DNA of 64,000 bases. It comes from Erythroxylum novogranatense (taxonomy: Eukaryota; Streptophyta; Magnoliopsida; Malpighiales; Erythroxylaceae). Of the stretch, positions 43,192 through 54,450 are shown one piece after another. Each line of letters starts with the position of its first letter. The first letter of the stretch is position 1. Made by a program: the position numbers and the translations under genes. The stretch spans positions 20,763,120 to 20,827,119 of the forward strand of contig CM057235.1 in NCBI GenBank assembly GCA_029891385.1, given 5' to 3'. Under the pieces are notes generated by a model. It had not been told where the DNA came from, searched no databases, and worked only from the letters and a program-made list of their open reading frames with translations.

Positions 43192-45090
43192 TCATATTTG
43201 AGATGAAGAGCCTCGTTTCAATTCAGCTTTCATTGTTTTAGTTGGTTCATCATCCGAAGTAACTGAAAGTTCTTCAGTTTCTGCAGTTACTTCCTCAACA
43301 GTAACTAACTGCAAATCTGGGCATTTTCTGGTTTTCCCTTCACTACATTTTTGTGCTTGTACTTGACCCTTTTTAATCCAAGCCTGCTTCAATACCTTGG
43401 GATGCTGCTGGAAACTTAATGGAGAACGTCTAGATTTTCGATTTTGGCCCCTTTGAAATATCATTTGTAATAATTGATAACACCTTGGCTTTATATGTCC
43501 AATGACTCCACAAAAATGACATGTAGGTATAAATCTATCACTCTTTTTCGGTGCTTCTACTTCTTGGATTGATCTGAATATGTCCGAGTTTCCTTCATTA
43601 ACTTTCGAACACTCACCTTTGTAACCGATGTCTTCAAATTTTCCTTTAGCCTTACCGATTTCAATCAACTTATCAAGTTTTTCGATGCCTTCATTTAACA
43701 TCCTTAATCCCTTTTCAGTACTCACCAATTTCATTCTAGCTTCACCAAGCTCATCCGAAGTCAACATTAAATTTCTTTCTAACTCTTGGATAGTGTTCTT
43801 CATGGAGAGATTCTCTTCCTTCAATCTTTCATTCTTTCTACATATTTTTACCCATTTTTTGTACATTAATTCATAAGCCTCATAAATGTTCTCCATTTTA
43901 TCACTTGACCCACTTTCATCACTGTCATAATCTGATATTGAGCTTGGAGCTCAATCATTTGCATTTTTCCCAAAATTTCCAGATTTACTCACTTTTTCGT
44001 CTCCAGTTACTTCCTTCTCGGTTACTGTTAAACAAGTAACTGGACTTTTGTTGTACAAAGTAACTAAAGTGTCATTCTTCACAACTTCTTCTTCACTTCC
44101 GGATTCGTTGTCACTCCAAGTGCTCGTATAAGATTTTCCTTTTCTCTTCTTCATAGTATTAGCACACTCTGCTTGAACATGTACGAAGCCTTGACACTCA
44201 TGGCATTGAATTCTATTTAGCTTTCTTTCTCCTTTTTGAGTTTTGGCTTGTTTGAAGTTGTTGTTCGATGAGCTCCCACCTTTTTGCCTAAACTCGAGTC
44301 TATCCATTTTCACTCTCTTCAACCAATTACTGAACTCTCTTGTTAATAGCTCCACATCCTCATTCTCGTCGTATTCATCTTCTATATCATTCACACATTT
44401 ACTAGTTTTCACCTGTAGTGCCATTCCTTTGCGTCTTTCTTGCTTACCTCTCAAAAGATTCATTTCGAAGTTTGTGAGGATTCCAATAACTTTTTCTAAT
44501 GACAGATTATCAATGTCGTGAGCTTCCTCTTTTGCTGCAATTTTTGGAATAAATCTCGGTGGCAACGATCTCAGTGTTTTCTTGACCAGTTTCACATTAG
44601 AGTATTTCTTTCCCAATTTATGAGCTTGATTTGCAATGTCTCTCAATTTTTCATGAAAGTCTCCAATAGTTTCATGCTCATCCATCTTCAGCTCTTCAAA
44701 CCGCACAGCCAATATTTGTAGTTTCGAAGCTATCATAGATTTTGACCCTTCATAAATAGTTTGCAAGGCATCTCACGCTTCTTTAGCTATTTCACAGGCT
44801 GATAACATTGAGAAGCATCCCTCATCAACAACACTGAATATCGCATTCATTGCTTGTGAATTTGCAAGTGCACTTTCTTCTTCGGCTCTTGTCCATTTAG
44901 ATGGATCTTTTTTAACTATCTCTCCTTCATTGTTAATAATTGTCGGATGCGTCCACCCATATACTACCGATTTCCAAGCTTTGTTATCCTGAGCTTGGAT
45001 GAAGACTCTCATCCGTGATTTTCATGTAGGATAGTTAAAGTCGTCCAACAATGGTGGCCTAATAATCGATGCTCCTTCTCTTATAGCCAT
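43192..45090 (-). pseudogene. SIRE-like gag, unit 1 (three TGA codons in one frame)
   Basis: One frame from ATG 45090 (MAIREGASIIRPPLLDD) to TGA 43192, 633 codons including the stop. TGA interruptions occur at codon 23 (45022-45024, Trp position), at about 44770-44772 (Trp in unit 2) and near 43948-43950. The N-terminal gag region has DNKAWKSVVYGWTHP and RFEELKMDEHETIGDFHEK. CCHC knuckle 1 is CHECQGFVHVQAEC (Gly replaced by Val). A coiled-coil-like KNERLKEENLSMKNTIQEL segment comes next, then knuckle 2, CHFCGVIGHIKPRC. Two knuckles separated by a coiled coil are typical of SIRE-type copia gag. Confidence 0.9.
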
Positions 45091-45144
45091 GTTTGCGAAA
45101 CTAGGATCTGCACCAACTTGCTACCAAGTTCTGAATCAGTGACC

Positions 45145-45158
45145 TGGCTCTGATACCA
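45145..45158 (-). promoter_or_regulatory. Primer binding site of gag unit 1
   Basis: On the - strand TGGTATCAGAGCCA follows the middle LTR after a two-base AT spacer, so the initiator-Met tRNA match is complete here. Confidence 0.85.
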
Positions 45159-45160
45159 AT

Positions 45161-46123
45161 TGAAAAAATTAAATCGTCAATAAAATCGCAAACTGTCCAA
45201 AATTAATTTTTCCGCACGAGTAAATCAACAATCGTAAAAGCAAAGCATCAAAAACACCGACGTTTGGTAACGCAGTTCGGCACACTTTGCCTACGTCTGC
45301 GGGGCCCTTACCTAGATTAATTTCTTCCACTGTAGTTCACAAAAATTACAAAAGATTGATCTATCCCGTATGACTCAATCTATGTAACTGACCCACAACC
45401 TAACTACCCGTGAAAGATTTTCACGCCCAATAACACGACCAAATCGTGTTAACCTCGTCAGAGGATTTTTCTAGCTATTTCTACTCAAAAGCAAAGACAT
45501 ATAAAATAAGAATGCAACAATTTCAGATCTGAAATTCTTCACTGAAAATCGCCAAATTCCTTGACGGCTTGATAGAGATAAAAGAGCTGAAGTAGAGATG
45601 CTCCAAAAAGAAAAACACACAATCAGCCCAAGCAGAGGATGTATGACACGAACAGAGCACCAGCCAATACATAGGCAGCTACCAACTCAATTGTTCTATT
45701 TCATGTATACTGCACTATTACAATCAAGCACCCATCTCACAAGAGACAACTCAGAATAAATACCACCAAGAGCAGAAAACGCAGCAAACCATTCAACGAG
45801 CAAAATCATCGCCGATTTTCACCAGCTAACACAAAAGTAAAAAGAACAGACTTAAAGATGCCCTACACATATTTTCCACGTCAGTCAAGAGACCATCTCA
45901 TGTTCCCATTATTCACGTAACTTCTACTTTTCCATTAGAAGAGTCCATCTCAAATACGGATAGTATTAGGGAGAAACTCAACCACCGAAAATTATGCTAA
46001 TTTAAATCCCAAGCACCATCTACTTCCAAAGGACTGCAATCTTCAATAATTATTAAGGAAATTCCTATGTCCAATTAAAATGCCAAAAATAAAAATAGGA
46101 TATATTAAAAATAAATCCTAACA
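45161..46123 (-). repeat. Middle, shared LTR of the tandem gag element
   Basis: 963 bp. It acts as 5' LTR of unit 1 (PBS at 45145-45158) and 3' LTR of unit 2 (polypurine tract at 46124-46138). No flanking duplication of its own. Confidence 0.93.
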
Positions 46124-46922
46124 ATCTCCCCCTTTTTTGGCATTTCTTTCTCAACAACTAAACCAGCACACAAGTAAGCAGTGATTGGACATTGAAGGAA
46201 ATATAAACTGTTGATGCTCCCCCTCAGTTCAATATTCAACTACATGTGCCACCATGAACTGATTTCAAACCAAAAAACCAACCGAACCTAAGCAACAAGC
46301 AGAATAACACTGCTCATCTTTGGGTTTGTCTCCCCCTTTGAGACAAGAGATGACAAAAAGCATGATGAATAGTTACTCATATACTGTAAGATGAATAGTC
46401 AACCATATACCTGAAATCTCCCCCTGAATGGAACATTCATCATAAACAATCTGATGTTTACCTCTTGAAACAAAATCACAATCATAATAATCACCAATAG
46501 ATGCAGCGGAAGAATCAAAGCAAGCCAATGAGACAATTTACCACCATTCAAAACACTGAGAGATATGCCCGAGAGAGATCCATATCGATGAGAGAGCCGA
46601 AAAGACTTCGGTAGAGCCAAATAGAAGTCACTAATCAAACTACTAAAAAATATGACGTCAATAGCAACATAAAACTAAAGAACAAAAAAAACTTTTCTTT
46701 TCCTCTTTTCTTTTTTTTTAACAACACAAAAATACTTCAAAAATATAAAGCACACTGTCCCTGTGCCCTTCGAAGAATCTCAAACCTGGTGTTTTTCTTT
46801 GGCTCGAATGAAGACGTATAACACAAGTTTCCTGTAAGTTCTTGATAATCAACCCTTTTTCTTTCTCTTGTTTTTCTTCTTTCACTCACATCCCCAATAA
46901 CATTTTCTACTGGATGGTTTCT

Positions 46923-48814
46923 TCAGATTTGAGATGAAGAGCCTCGGTTCAATTCAAATTTCATTGTTTTAGTTGGTTCATCATCAAAATGGCGAAAATT
47001 CTTGATTCTGAAGCATTACTTCCTCGTGATAACTAACTGCAAATCTGGGCATTTTCTGGTTTTCCCTTCACTACATTTTTGTGCTTGTACTTGACCCTAT
47101 TTAATCCAAGTCTGCTTCAATACCATGGGATCTCATTGAAACTTAATGGAGAACGTCTAGATTTTCGATTTTGGCCCCTTTGAAATATCATTTGTAATAA
47201 TTGATAACACCTTGGCCTTATATGTCCAATGACTCCACAAAAATGACATGTAGGTATAAATCTATCACTCTTTTTCGGTGCTTCTACTTCTTGGATTGAT
47301 CTGAATATGTCCGAGTTTCCTTCATTAACTTTCGAACACTCACCTTTTTAACCGATGTCTTCAAATTTTCCTTTAGCCTTACCGATTTCAATCAACTTAT
47401 CAAGTTTTTCGATGCCTTCATTTAACATCCTTAATCCCTTTTCAGTACTCACCAATTTCATTCTAGCTTCACCAAGCTCATCCGAAGTCAACATTAAATT
47501 TCTTTCTAACTATTGGATAGTGTTCTTCATGGAGAGATTCTCTTCCTTCAATCTTTCATTCTTTCTACATATTTTTACCCATTTTTCGTACATTAATTCA
47601 TAAGCCTCATAAATGTTCTCCATTTTATCACTTGACCCACTTTCATCACTGTCATAATCTGATATTGAGCTTGGAGCTGAATCATTTGCATTTTTCCCAA
47701 AATTTCCAGATTTACTCACTTTTAGTCTCCGAGCACTTCCTTCTCGACATTGTTAAACAAGTAATCGGACTTTTGTTATACAAAGTAACTAAAGTGTCAT
47801 TCTTCACAACTTCTTCTTCACTTCCGGATTCCTTGTCACTCCAAGTGCTCGTATAAGATTTTCCTTTTCTCTTCTTCATAGTATTAGCACACTCCGCTTG
47901 AACATGTCCGAAGCCTTGACACTCATGGCATTGAATTCTATTTAGATTTCTTTCTCCTTTTTGAGTTTTGGCTTGTTTGAAGTTGTTGTTCGATGAGCTC
48001 TCACCTTTTTGCCTAAACTCGGGTCTATCCATTTTCACTCTCTTCAACCAATTACTGAACTCTCTTGTTAATAGCTCCACATCCTCATTCTCGTCGGATT
48101 CATCTTCTATATCATTCACACTTTTACTAGTTTTCACCTGTAGTGCCACTCCTTTGCGTCTTTCTTGCTTACCTCTCAAAAGATTCATTTCGAAGTTTGT
48201 GAGGATTCCAATAACTTTTTCTAATGACATATTATCAATGTCGTGAGCTTCCTCTATTGCTGCAATTTTTGGAATAAATCTAATTGGCAACGATCTCGGT
48301 GTTTTCTTGACGGTTTCACATTAGAGTATTTCTTTCCCAATTTATGAGCTTGATTTGCAATGTCTCTCAATTTTTCATGAAAGTCTCCAATAGTTTCATG
48401 CTCATCCATCTTCAGCTCTTCAAACTGCACAGCCAATATTTGTAGTTTCGAAGCTATCATAGATTTTGACCCTTCATAAATAGTTTGCATGGCATCCCAC
48501 GCTTCTTTAGCTGTTTCACAGGCTGATATCATTGAGAAGCATCCCTCATCAACAGCACTGAATATCGCATTCATTGCTTGTGAATTTGCAAGTGCACTTT
48601 CTTCTTTGGCTCTTGTCCATTTAGATGGATCTTTCTGAACTGTCTCTCCTTCATTGTTAATAATTGTCGGATGCGTCCACCCATGTACTACCGATTGCCA
48701 AGCTTTGTTATCCTGAGCTTGGATGAAGACTCTCATCTGTGATTTTCATGTAGGATAGTTAAAGCCGTCCAACAATGGTGGCCTAATAATCGATGCTCCT
48801 TCTCTTATAGCCAT
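46923..48814 (-). pseudogene. SIRE-like gag, unit 2 (frameshifted)
   Basis: Starts at ATG 48814, shares the codon-23 TGA (48746-48748) with unit 1, but keeps Trp in AKEAWDAMQ where unit 1 has TGA. A one-base deletion near 48313 shifts the frame (KHRDRCQ... replaces the unit 1 residues before FIPKIAA). Knuckle 1 is intact, CHECQGFGHVQAEC. Further shifts occur near 47720-47755, stops near 47510 and 47349, and the C-terminal end has several small indels compared with unit 1. Confidence 0.88.
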
Positions 48815-48884
48815 GTTTGCGAAACTAGGATCTGCACCAACTTGCTACCAAGTTCTGAATCGGTGACCTGGCTCTGATACCAAT

Positions 48885-49846
48885 TGAGAAAATTAAATCG
48901 TCAATAAAATCGCAAACTGTCCAAAATTAATTTTTCCGCACGAGTAAATCAACAATCGTAAAAGCAAAGCATCAAAAACACCGACGTTTGGTAACGCAGT
49001 TCGGCACACTTTGCCTACGTCTGCGGGGCCCTTACCCAGATTAATTTCTTCCACTGTAGTTCACAAAAATTACAAAAGATTGATCTATCCCGTATGACTC
49101 AATCTATGTAACTGACCCACAACCTAACTACCCGTGAAAGATTTTCACGCCCAATAACACGACCAACTCGTGTTAACCTCGTCAGAGGATTTTTCTAGCT
49201 ATTTCTACTCAAAAGTGAAGACACATAAAATAAGAATGCAACAATTTCATATATGAAATTCTTCACTGAAAATCGTCAAATTCCTTGACTGCTTGATAGA
49301 GATAAAAGAGCTTAAGTAGAGATGCTCAAAAAAAAAAACACATAATCAGCCTAAGCAGAGGATGTATGACACGAACAGAGCACCAGCCAATACATAGGCA
49401 GCTACCAAATCAATTGTTCTGTTTCATGTATACTGCACTATTACAATCAAGCACCCATCTCACAAGAGACAACTCGGAATAAATACCACCAAGAGCAGAA
49501 AACGCAGCAGACCATTCAACGAGCAAAATCACCGTCGTTTTTCACCAGCTAACACAAAAGTAAAAAGAATAGACTTAAAGATGCCCTACACATATTTTCC
49601 ACGTCAGCCAAGAGACCATCTCATGTTCCCATTATTCACGTAACTTCTACTTTTCCATTAGAAGAGTCCATCTCAAATAAGGATAGTATTAGGGAGAAAC
49701 TCAACCACCGAAAATTATGCTAATTCAAATCCCAAGCACCATCTACTTCCAAAAGAGTGCAATCTTCAATAATTATTAAGGAAATTCTCATGTCCAATTA
49801 AAATGCCAAAAATAAAAATAGGATATATTAAAAATAAATCCTAACA
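48885..49846 (-). repeat. Right (outer 5') LTR of the tandem gag element
   Basis: 962 bp, followed on the left by the PBS of unit 2 (- strand TGGTATCAGAGCCAGG, near 48882-48867) and on the right by GCTAT and PPR sequence. Confidence 0.93.
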
Positions 49847-49851
49847 GCTAT

Positions 49852-51115
49852 GATTGACGGCAATGATCTAGATGGTGAGAATATGTTGTCTATTTTAAGA
49901 TCAGATAGCTCTTCTGGTAGGCACTTTGAAGCATTTGAGTTGCTTAAGTTCTTGAAGAAGCATTCTTCCAAATCCAATCAATTGATAACAGAGGCTATAA
50001 TTTTTATGCTTTGCCAGGCTGAATAGTTGGATGCTGCTCTAGAGGAATATGGTTGTAGCAGAGCATGCGCACCTTTTACTGTGGAGTTGTATGATGTATG
50101 AATCCTTGATTCATCTTTGTGAAGAAAATGAGCGCTTGGTCAAGCTTCTCAAATATTTTCGACATGAAATTCTATGGTGTTGAACCTAATGAATCTCTGT
50201 GAGAGAATGGTGCGTTTATCTTGCTAATGGAGTTCCCCGAGATGGCCCAAAATATGATTGATGTGGCATCAAGCAAGGCAAACAAATTGATAATATCTCC
50301 ATCTATGTTCATGTGATTGAAGGCTATGGGAAATTAAAATTTGGCGAGAGCGAGAGCATGGTGGGAAATCTTAGGCAAACATGTATCACTATGGATCGTA
50401 GGTGCTGAATGCCTTGATACAAGCTTATCTTTGCAGTGGTTGTTATGAGCGGGCGTAATGTGTTTAATACAATGATGAGAGATGATCCTTCTCCAACTGT
50501 AGATTCCATTAATGGCCTTTTGCAAGCTTTAATAGTAGATGGCGGACTAAATGAGATGTATGTTGTTATTCAGAATTGTAAGATATGGGTTTTAAGATAA
50601 GTAAAAGTTCTATTCTCATCGACGCTGATGCATTTGCAAAGGCGAGAATATATTTGAAGTGAAGAAGATATACCATGGAATGAAGGTCTTGGTTATTATC
50701 CTACCATGCATCTTTACGTAACAATGATTGGTTTGTTATGCAGAGAAATCGAGTAAGGGATGTTGAGGCCATGGTTTCGAGATGGAAGAGGCGAGATTCA
50801 GCCCGATCTTGCAATATGGAATTCTATGTTGAAGTTATATACTAGAATAGATGATTTTAGAAAGACAACTCATGTTTACCAAATGGATTAAGGAAGATGG
50901 ACTTATACGGATGATGATACTTACAATACATTGATTGTGATGTCTGCGCAGAGATCGGAGACCAGAGGAAGGTTTATCACTCGTGCATGAAATGAGAAGG
51001 GTAGGGTTAGACCCTAAAGTGGATACCTACAAAAGTTTGATTTCAGCTTTTAGTAAGCTACAGTTGTTTCAGCAAGCTTAGGAACGTTTTGAAGAGTTAT
51101 TGGCCATGTTTGGTG
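49852..51115 (+). pseudogene. PPR gene piece 4: C-terminal repeats, heavily degraded
   Basis: Directly after the target duplication the frame reads LDGENMLSILRSDSSSGRH, FEAFELLKFLKKHSSKSNQ and LITEAIIFMLCQAE, followed by a stop. It then wanders through several frames. Near 50945-51110 RRPEEGLSLVHEMRRVGLDP and KVDTYKSLISAFSKLQLF, a stop, then ERFEELLA are recognisable as the end part of an EMB1270-type PPR region. Sequence similarity ends near 51115. Confidence 0.8.
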
Positions 51116-51118
51116 AAG

Positions 51119-51240
51119 AGCTGATCAGCTCATTTTTAGCTGGTCAACTCTCTTTAACTGATTGACTTTGAAAACAAACTCATAAGCTTGTTTGGTAGAT
51201 AGCTGGTTGGGTTGGCTGATTCAACCCAACCAGCTATTTT
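51119..51240. repeat. Foldback sequence with a perfect 14-bp stem
   Basis: AGCTGGTTGGGTTG (51201-51214) pairs exactly with CAACCCAACCAGCT (51222-51235) across a 7-base loop. A nearby GAGCTGATCAGCTC palindrome lies at about 51118-51131. This may be a MITE remnant, but no flanking duplication was identified. Confidence 0.5.
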
Positions 51241-51424
51241 TCAACCAGCTCCAAATAGGAGCGTTTTATCCCATCAGCTCATAATTTTTTGGCTTTTTCT
51301 CTGTTTTGCCCTCACTACGCTTAATTCTCTCGCATCTCCAGACTCTCGTTTTCTCTCACCGACTCACCCTCATGTGATCTCACCGACTTGCTTCATTCGT
51401 TATCAACGAAGGATAGTAGACCAG

Positions 51425-51712
51425 ATGGAGGGAAGGTTTGAAGAGCTTCCAGGTTCTTCTTTTCTTTTCTTTTCTTTGTTTTAATGTGCTGTAGAATCGA
51501 TTACAAGTTGGGTCTTGTTCCCGCTACACCTGCTAGCCGCCTTCTCCTTCATTATCTGTTTCTTATTCAATCTTTATCATTTAATGTGTTGTAGGACCAA
51601 TTACAAGATTGGAAGGCTCGCAAGAGCTAAAGAAGTGGGTTAGAATATTGTTATTGATCTCGAGTTTACCCATCTAATGACTGAAAACGAAATCCATAGC
51701 CTCGTTCAACAG
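51425..51712 (+). pseudogene. 5' part of a TRM10-like tRNA (guanine-9) methyltransferase gene
   Basis: A short first exon (ATG 51425, MEGRFEELP) ends at CAG/GT (51452/51453). A second exon begins after TTGTAG at about 51595 and ends CAACAG/GT at 51712/51713. The second exon reads LARAKEVG, TAG, NIVIDLEFTHLM, TENEIHSLVQQ. This matches the start of the plant TRM10/SPOUT domain ('VIDLxFxHLM...EIxSLVQQ'). TAG replaces the Gln before NIVIDL. The rest of the gene is absent: gypsy element G begins at 51910 in what would be the next intron. Whether exon 1 really belongs to this gene is uncertain. Confidence 0.62.
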
Positions 51713-51909
51713 GTTTTCTCGGTTCTTCTTGTGATTTTGTTATGTGCGTATATTGTGGAGTTTGTAATTACTTAATAATGGAGTGAAAGTTTGAATCTTT
51801 TTATTGTTTTTGATGAAATGTGTGTGTTATGTTTTAAAGTTGAACTTGGTTTGAGTGATTTAAATGTTAGGTTTAATTTGAATAGATATAAGAATCATAT
51901 TCCGTTTGT
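51713..51909 (+). other. Presumed intron remnant before the gypsy insertion
   Basis: T-rich sequence starting with a good splice donor (GTTTTCTCGG) and no coding similarity, ended by the LTR of G. The 5 bp before the LTR (GTTTG, 51905-51909) are the candidate target duplication, whose partner lies outside the window. Confidence 0.45.
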
Positions 51910-54333
51910 GTTAGATGCATTTCTATCATTAGAATTAATGACATTTTCCCATAATTTTTAGATTAATTATTGGGTCTTTTACATGTTTTTATTAAATTAT
52001 TTAGTTTATCTTAATTTGCATTTTTAATGAGTTTTGTTTAATTTGTAGGTAAAATACTTGTTTTTAATTGAAAAAAGACCGTAACAATAATTAATTTAAG
52101 GAAATGTCCAAAGCTTAGAGGAGCAGCCAGCGAAGAACATATGTGATGCAAATCTAGCATGGATTTAATTAAATGAAGGTGGCGTTAAGCGTGGCGAAGG
52201 ACTTTAAAACACCATGCAATATTACACATGTTGAAAAGCAGTGTTATGCGGCTGGAGCAAATTGGAGAGAGGACTTGAACAGAAAAAGACAATCAACGTG
52301 GACCAATTAAAAGAAGGAAAGCTGGAAAAATTAATGGAGACCCAACAAAGGATCAATGCATGAAGTCAAGCAATAAATAGGAGGAAATTCACGATAAAAT
52401 CAAGAAAGGACGGTGGCGTGACTTTGAGCAAGAGATGGCGTGAAAATAAATAGAAGTCGCTTCAACGAGAGGCGCGCATAAAGCCACGTGGGAGGAGGAA
52501 ATTAAAATCAAGAATCGGCGTGAGTGAGGCGGTGGGTAGGATACAACACGAAGCAGAGGGTGTCGGCGCCGCCAGAATAAACAAGCGCCTGAGAGAAGCA
52601 ATTAAATCGCAAGAAGAAACAAAAGAATAAGAAGACTTATGTGAGCTTGGTGATTTAAAGGACAAAATAAATCACGAGCAGCGTGAATTGAGAAAATATC
52701 GCAAGCTTGAAAAGAAGAAGAGAGCGGCGTTAACAAAATCAAAGCAGAGTAGAGCGGCGTTGAAAAAGACACAGCAAAATCACGCAAAATACAAGCGAAG
52801 TAAAGGTATGCGGCGCTGGTCAAGGAATAAATCAAGGAAACAACAAAAGCTAGAGGAGGTGTGAAAAAATAAGAATAAAATCAAGAAAGGCGGCGACAGT
52901 GCTGGAAATTGAAGAAATCACGCAAACATGGGACAAGTAAAGAGCAAACTTAAAGAGGCAAAGCACAGCAAAAACTGTTGTACGAGCACGCTACTGAGTC
53001 GGGAAGCATGAAGGATTTAAAGTTAGAAGACAGTGGCTGGAGGATAAAACGTTACAAGACAAATCAATTGGTTAAGGGAATTATCAGTGGAAATAAAAGC
53101 ACAATCAACAACGTGACAAGATAGAAGGAGGGCTCCACCATCTCCACTCACAACCTCCAAGCAATCACTCCAAGCATTCACGTGGGACAAGAAGAGAGGG
53201 CCCCACATCACTTTTAAAAAAGACTCTCCACTCATTTGGCAAGGACTTACGCAGACCAAGGAGACTCTCCATTGATTCATTTTTTTTAAACTCTCCATTT
53301 ACACACATTAGAAAGGAGGAGACTATCTTTGTATTTTAAAAAGAAAAATCGTTGAAGCAAAGAAAAGGGGGCCACACAACAAAGACTCACGTGGTCTCAC
53401 CAAGCTCTTCATTCTTTATTGAGATCCAAGCTCCATTCACGCACATCTCCAGAGGGTCACTCCACATTAAGCATTGACGCACACATTGAAGAAGAAGTAA
53501 TAGCGTTGGAGGCAAATTTAAAGAGCAATCACCATTTGTTCTTCATTTCTTCTACTCATTTCACATACATAATGCTTGCTTTTCTTATTTTTATTGTTGC
53601 TACTATTATTATGAGTAACTAATCTTTTCATTCTAGGATTTTAACCGAACCTTTGATGTAGTCTCGGTTAATTGGTATTTTCTCTGTTTAATTTCTTATG
53701 CCCGTTTTTACTTAAAGGTTTGATTATTGCAATTTGTTCTTAATGCTTTTCATAATTTGATCACCTATGAAATTGATTTTCTTAATTTTTGTGTAACGTA
53801 ACAGGGAGCAATAGATTTGGAAAAAAAATTGCAATAGCTTAGGATCACTTTCAGAGTGATTTGTGTCTAGGATCGGAGATACCTATCCACCCTAAGTAAC
53901 CATTAAGATTGGTTCGATAAAGCAATCGTTTAATTTTCAACAATTTACCATAGAAATATAGGAAATTGGTTCGATGTTTAGGATTACTAATGATCTGGGA
54001 GGGCTTAGTAATTAATTCTAAATTTTAGGTTATTAAACCCGGTATATGAATTAAATCAAGAAAATTTTGACATCGAGGTAAAATCAAGGGGGAAGTTAAA
54101 ATCCTAGATTTTCATTTCATTGATAATTTTTATATTTTTATCTTGCTTTAATTCTCGTTTTTTTTTAATTTAATTTTTCAAACCAAAACCAATCAATCTT
54201 TTCTTTAATTTTTATGTTATTACCTTAAATTAGAAGTTATTACGAGTATTACTATTTAACTAATTTGGTCTCTGTGGGATCAATATTTTTACTACTTGAC
54301 GATAGAAACGTGCACTTGCGTTCATCACCGACA
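51910..54333 (+). repeat. 5' LTR of gypsy element G
   Basis: TGTTAGATGCATTTC to CACCGACA, 2424 bp. The interior is purine-rich with many GGCG motifs and a TATA-like AATAAATAG at 52372-52380. Open frames in it have no recognisable product. The end is set by the terminal CA before the PBS; the 3' LTR end is not visible for confirmation. Confidence 0.88.
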
Positions 54334-54339
54334 AGTTTT

Positions 54340-54357
54340 TGGCGCAGTTGCCGGGGA
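54340..54357 (+). promoter_or_regulatory. Primer binding site of element G
   Basis: TGGCGCAGTTGCCGGGGA matches the plant gypsy primer site TGGCGCCGTTGCCGGGGA (tRNA-Asp type) with one substitution, 6 bases after the LTR. Confidence 0.8.
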
Positions 54358-54450
54358 TCAATTTTTAGTTTTAATATTGATACTTGTTTTGATTTTTGAT
54401 TTAAGTATACTTACGTGTCTCATTTTGTTTTTATTGGCTAGGTGATCTGC

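Larger units (their letters stand above)
41427..49846 (-). mobile_element. Tandem gag-only LTR element: LTR-gag-LTR-gag-LTR
   Basis: Three highly similar LTRs of 962-963 bp (41427-42389, 45161-46123, 48885-49846) alternate with two internal regions of about 2.77 kb. The only target duplication is GCTAT at the outer ends (41422-41426 and 49847-49851). The middle LTR has a reversed PBS on its left and a polypurine tract on its right, so it serves both units. Each internal region encodes a SIRE-like gag on the - strand and no protease, integrase or RT. This fits a TR-GAG-type non-autonomous element duplicated by unequal LTR recombination (inference). It splits the PPR gene. Confidence 0.92.
32877..51115 (+). 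pseudogene. Pentatricopeptide (EMB1270/At3g18110-type) gene shattered by retrotransposons
   Basis: Four collinear + strand pieces make up one P-type PPR gene: 32877-33005 (N-terminal targeting region), 34255-35028, 40491-41426 and 49852-about 51115. They are separated by a solo LTR, copia element R and the tandem gag element. Joining the pieces recreates the order of a large plastid-targeted PPR protein resembling Arabidopsis EMB1270 (resemblance judged from memory of the family). Such proteins bind organellar RNA through 35-residue helical repeats. In-frame stops and frameshifts in pieces 2 to 4 mean the insertions alone are not the only lesions. The sequence past the ELLA motif, the C-terminal third, is absent. 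In an essential family like this, another functional copy must exist elsewhere (inference). Confidence 0.88.

Noticed and set aside
52389..53622. Several open frames of 60-90 codons in the 5' LTR of G
   Set aside because: Not conserved in the 3' LTR, where indels break them, and no motif is recognisable.
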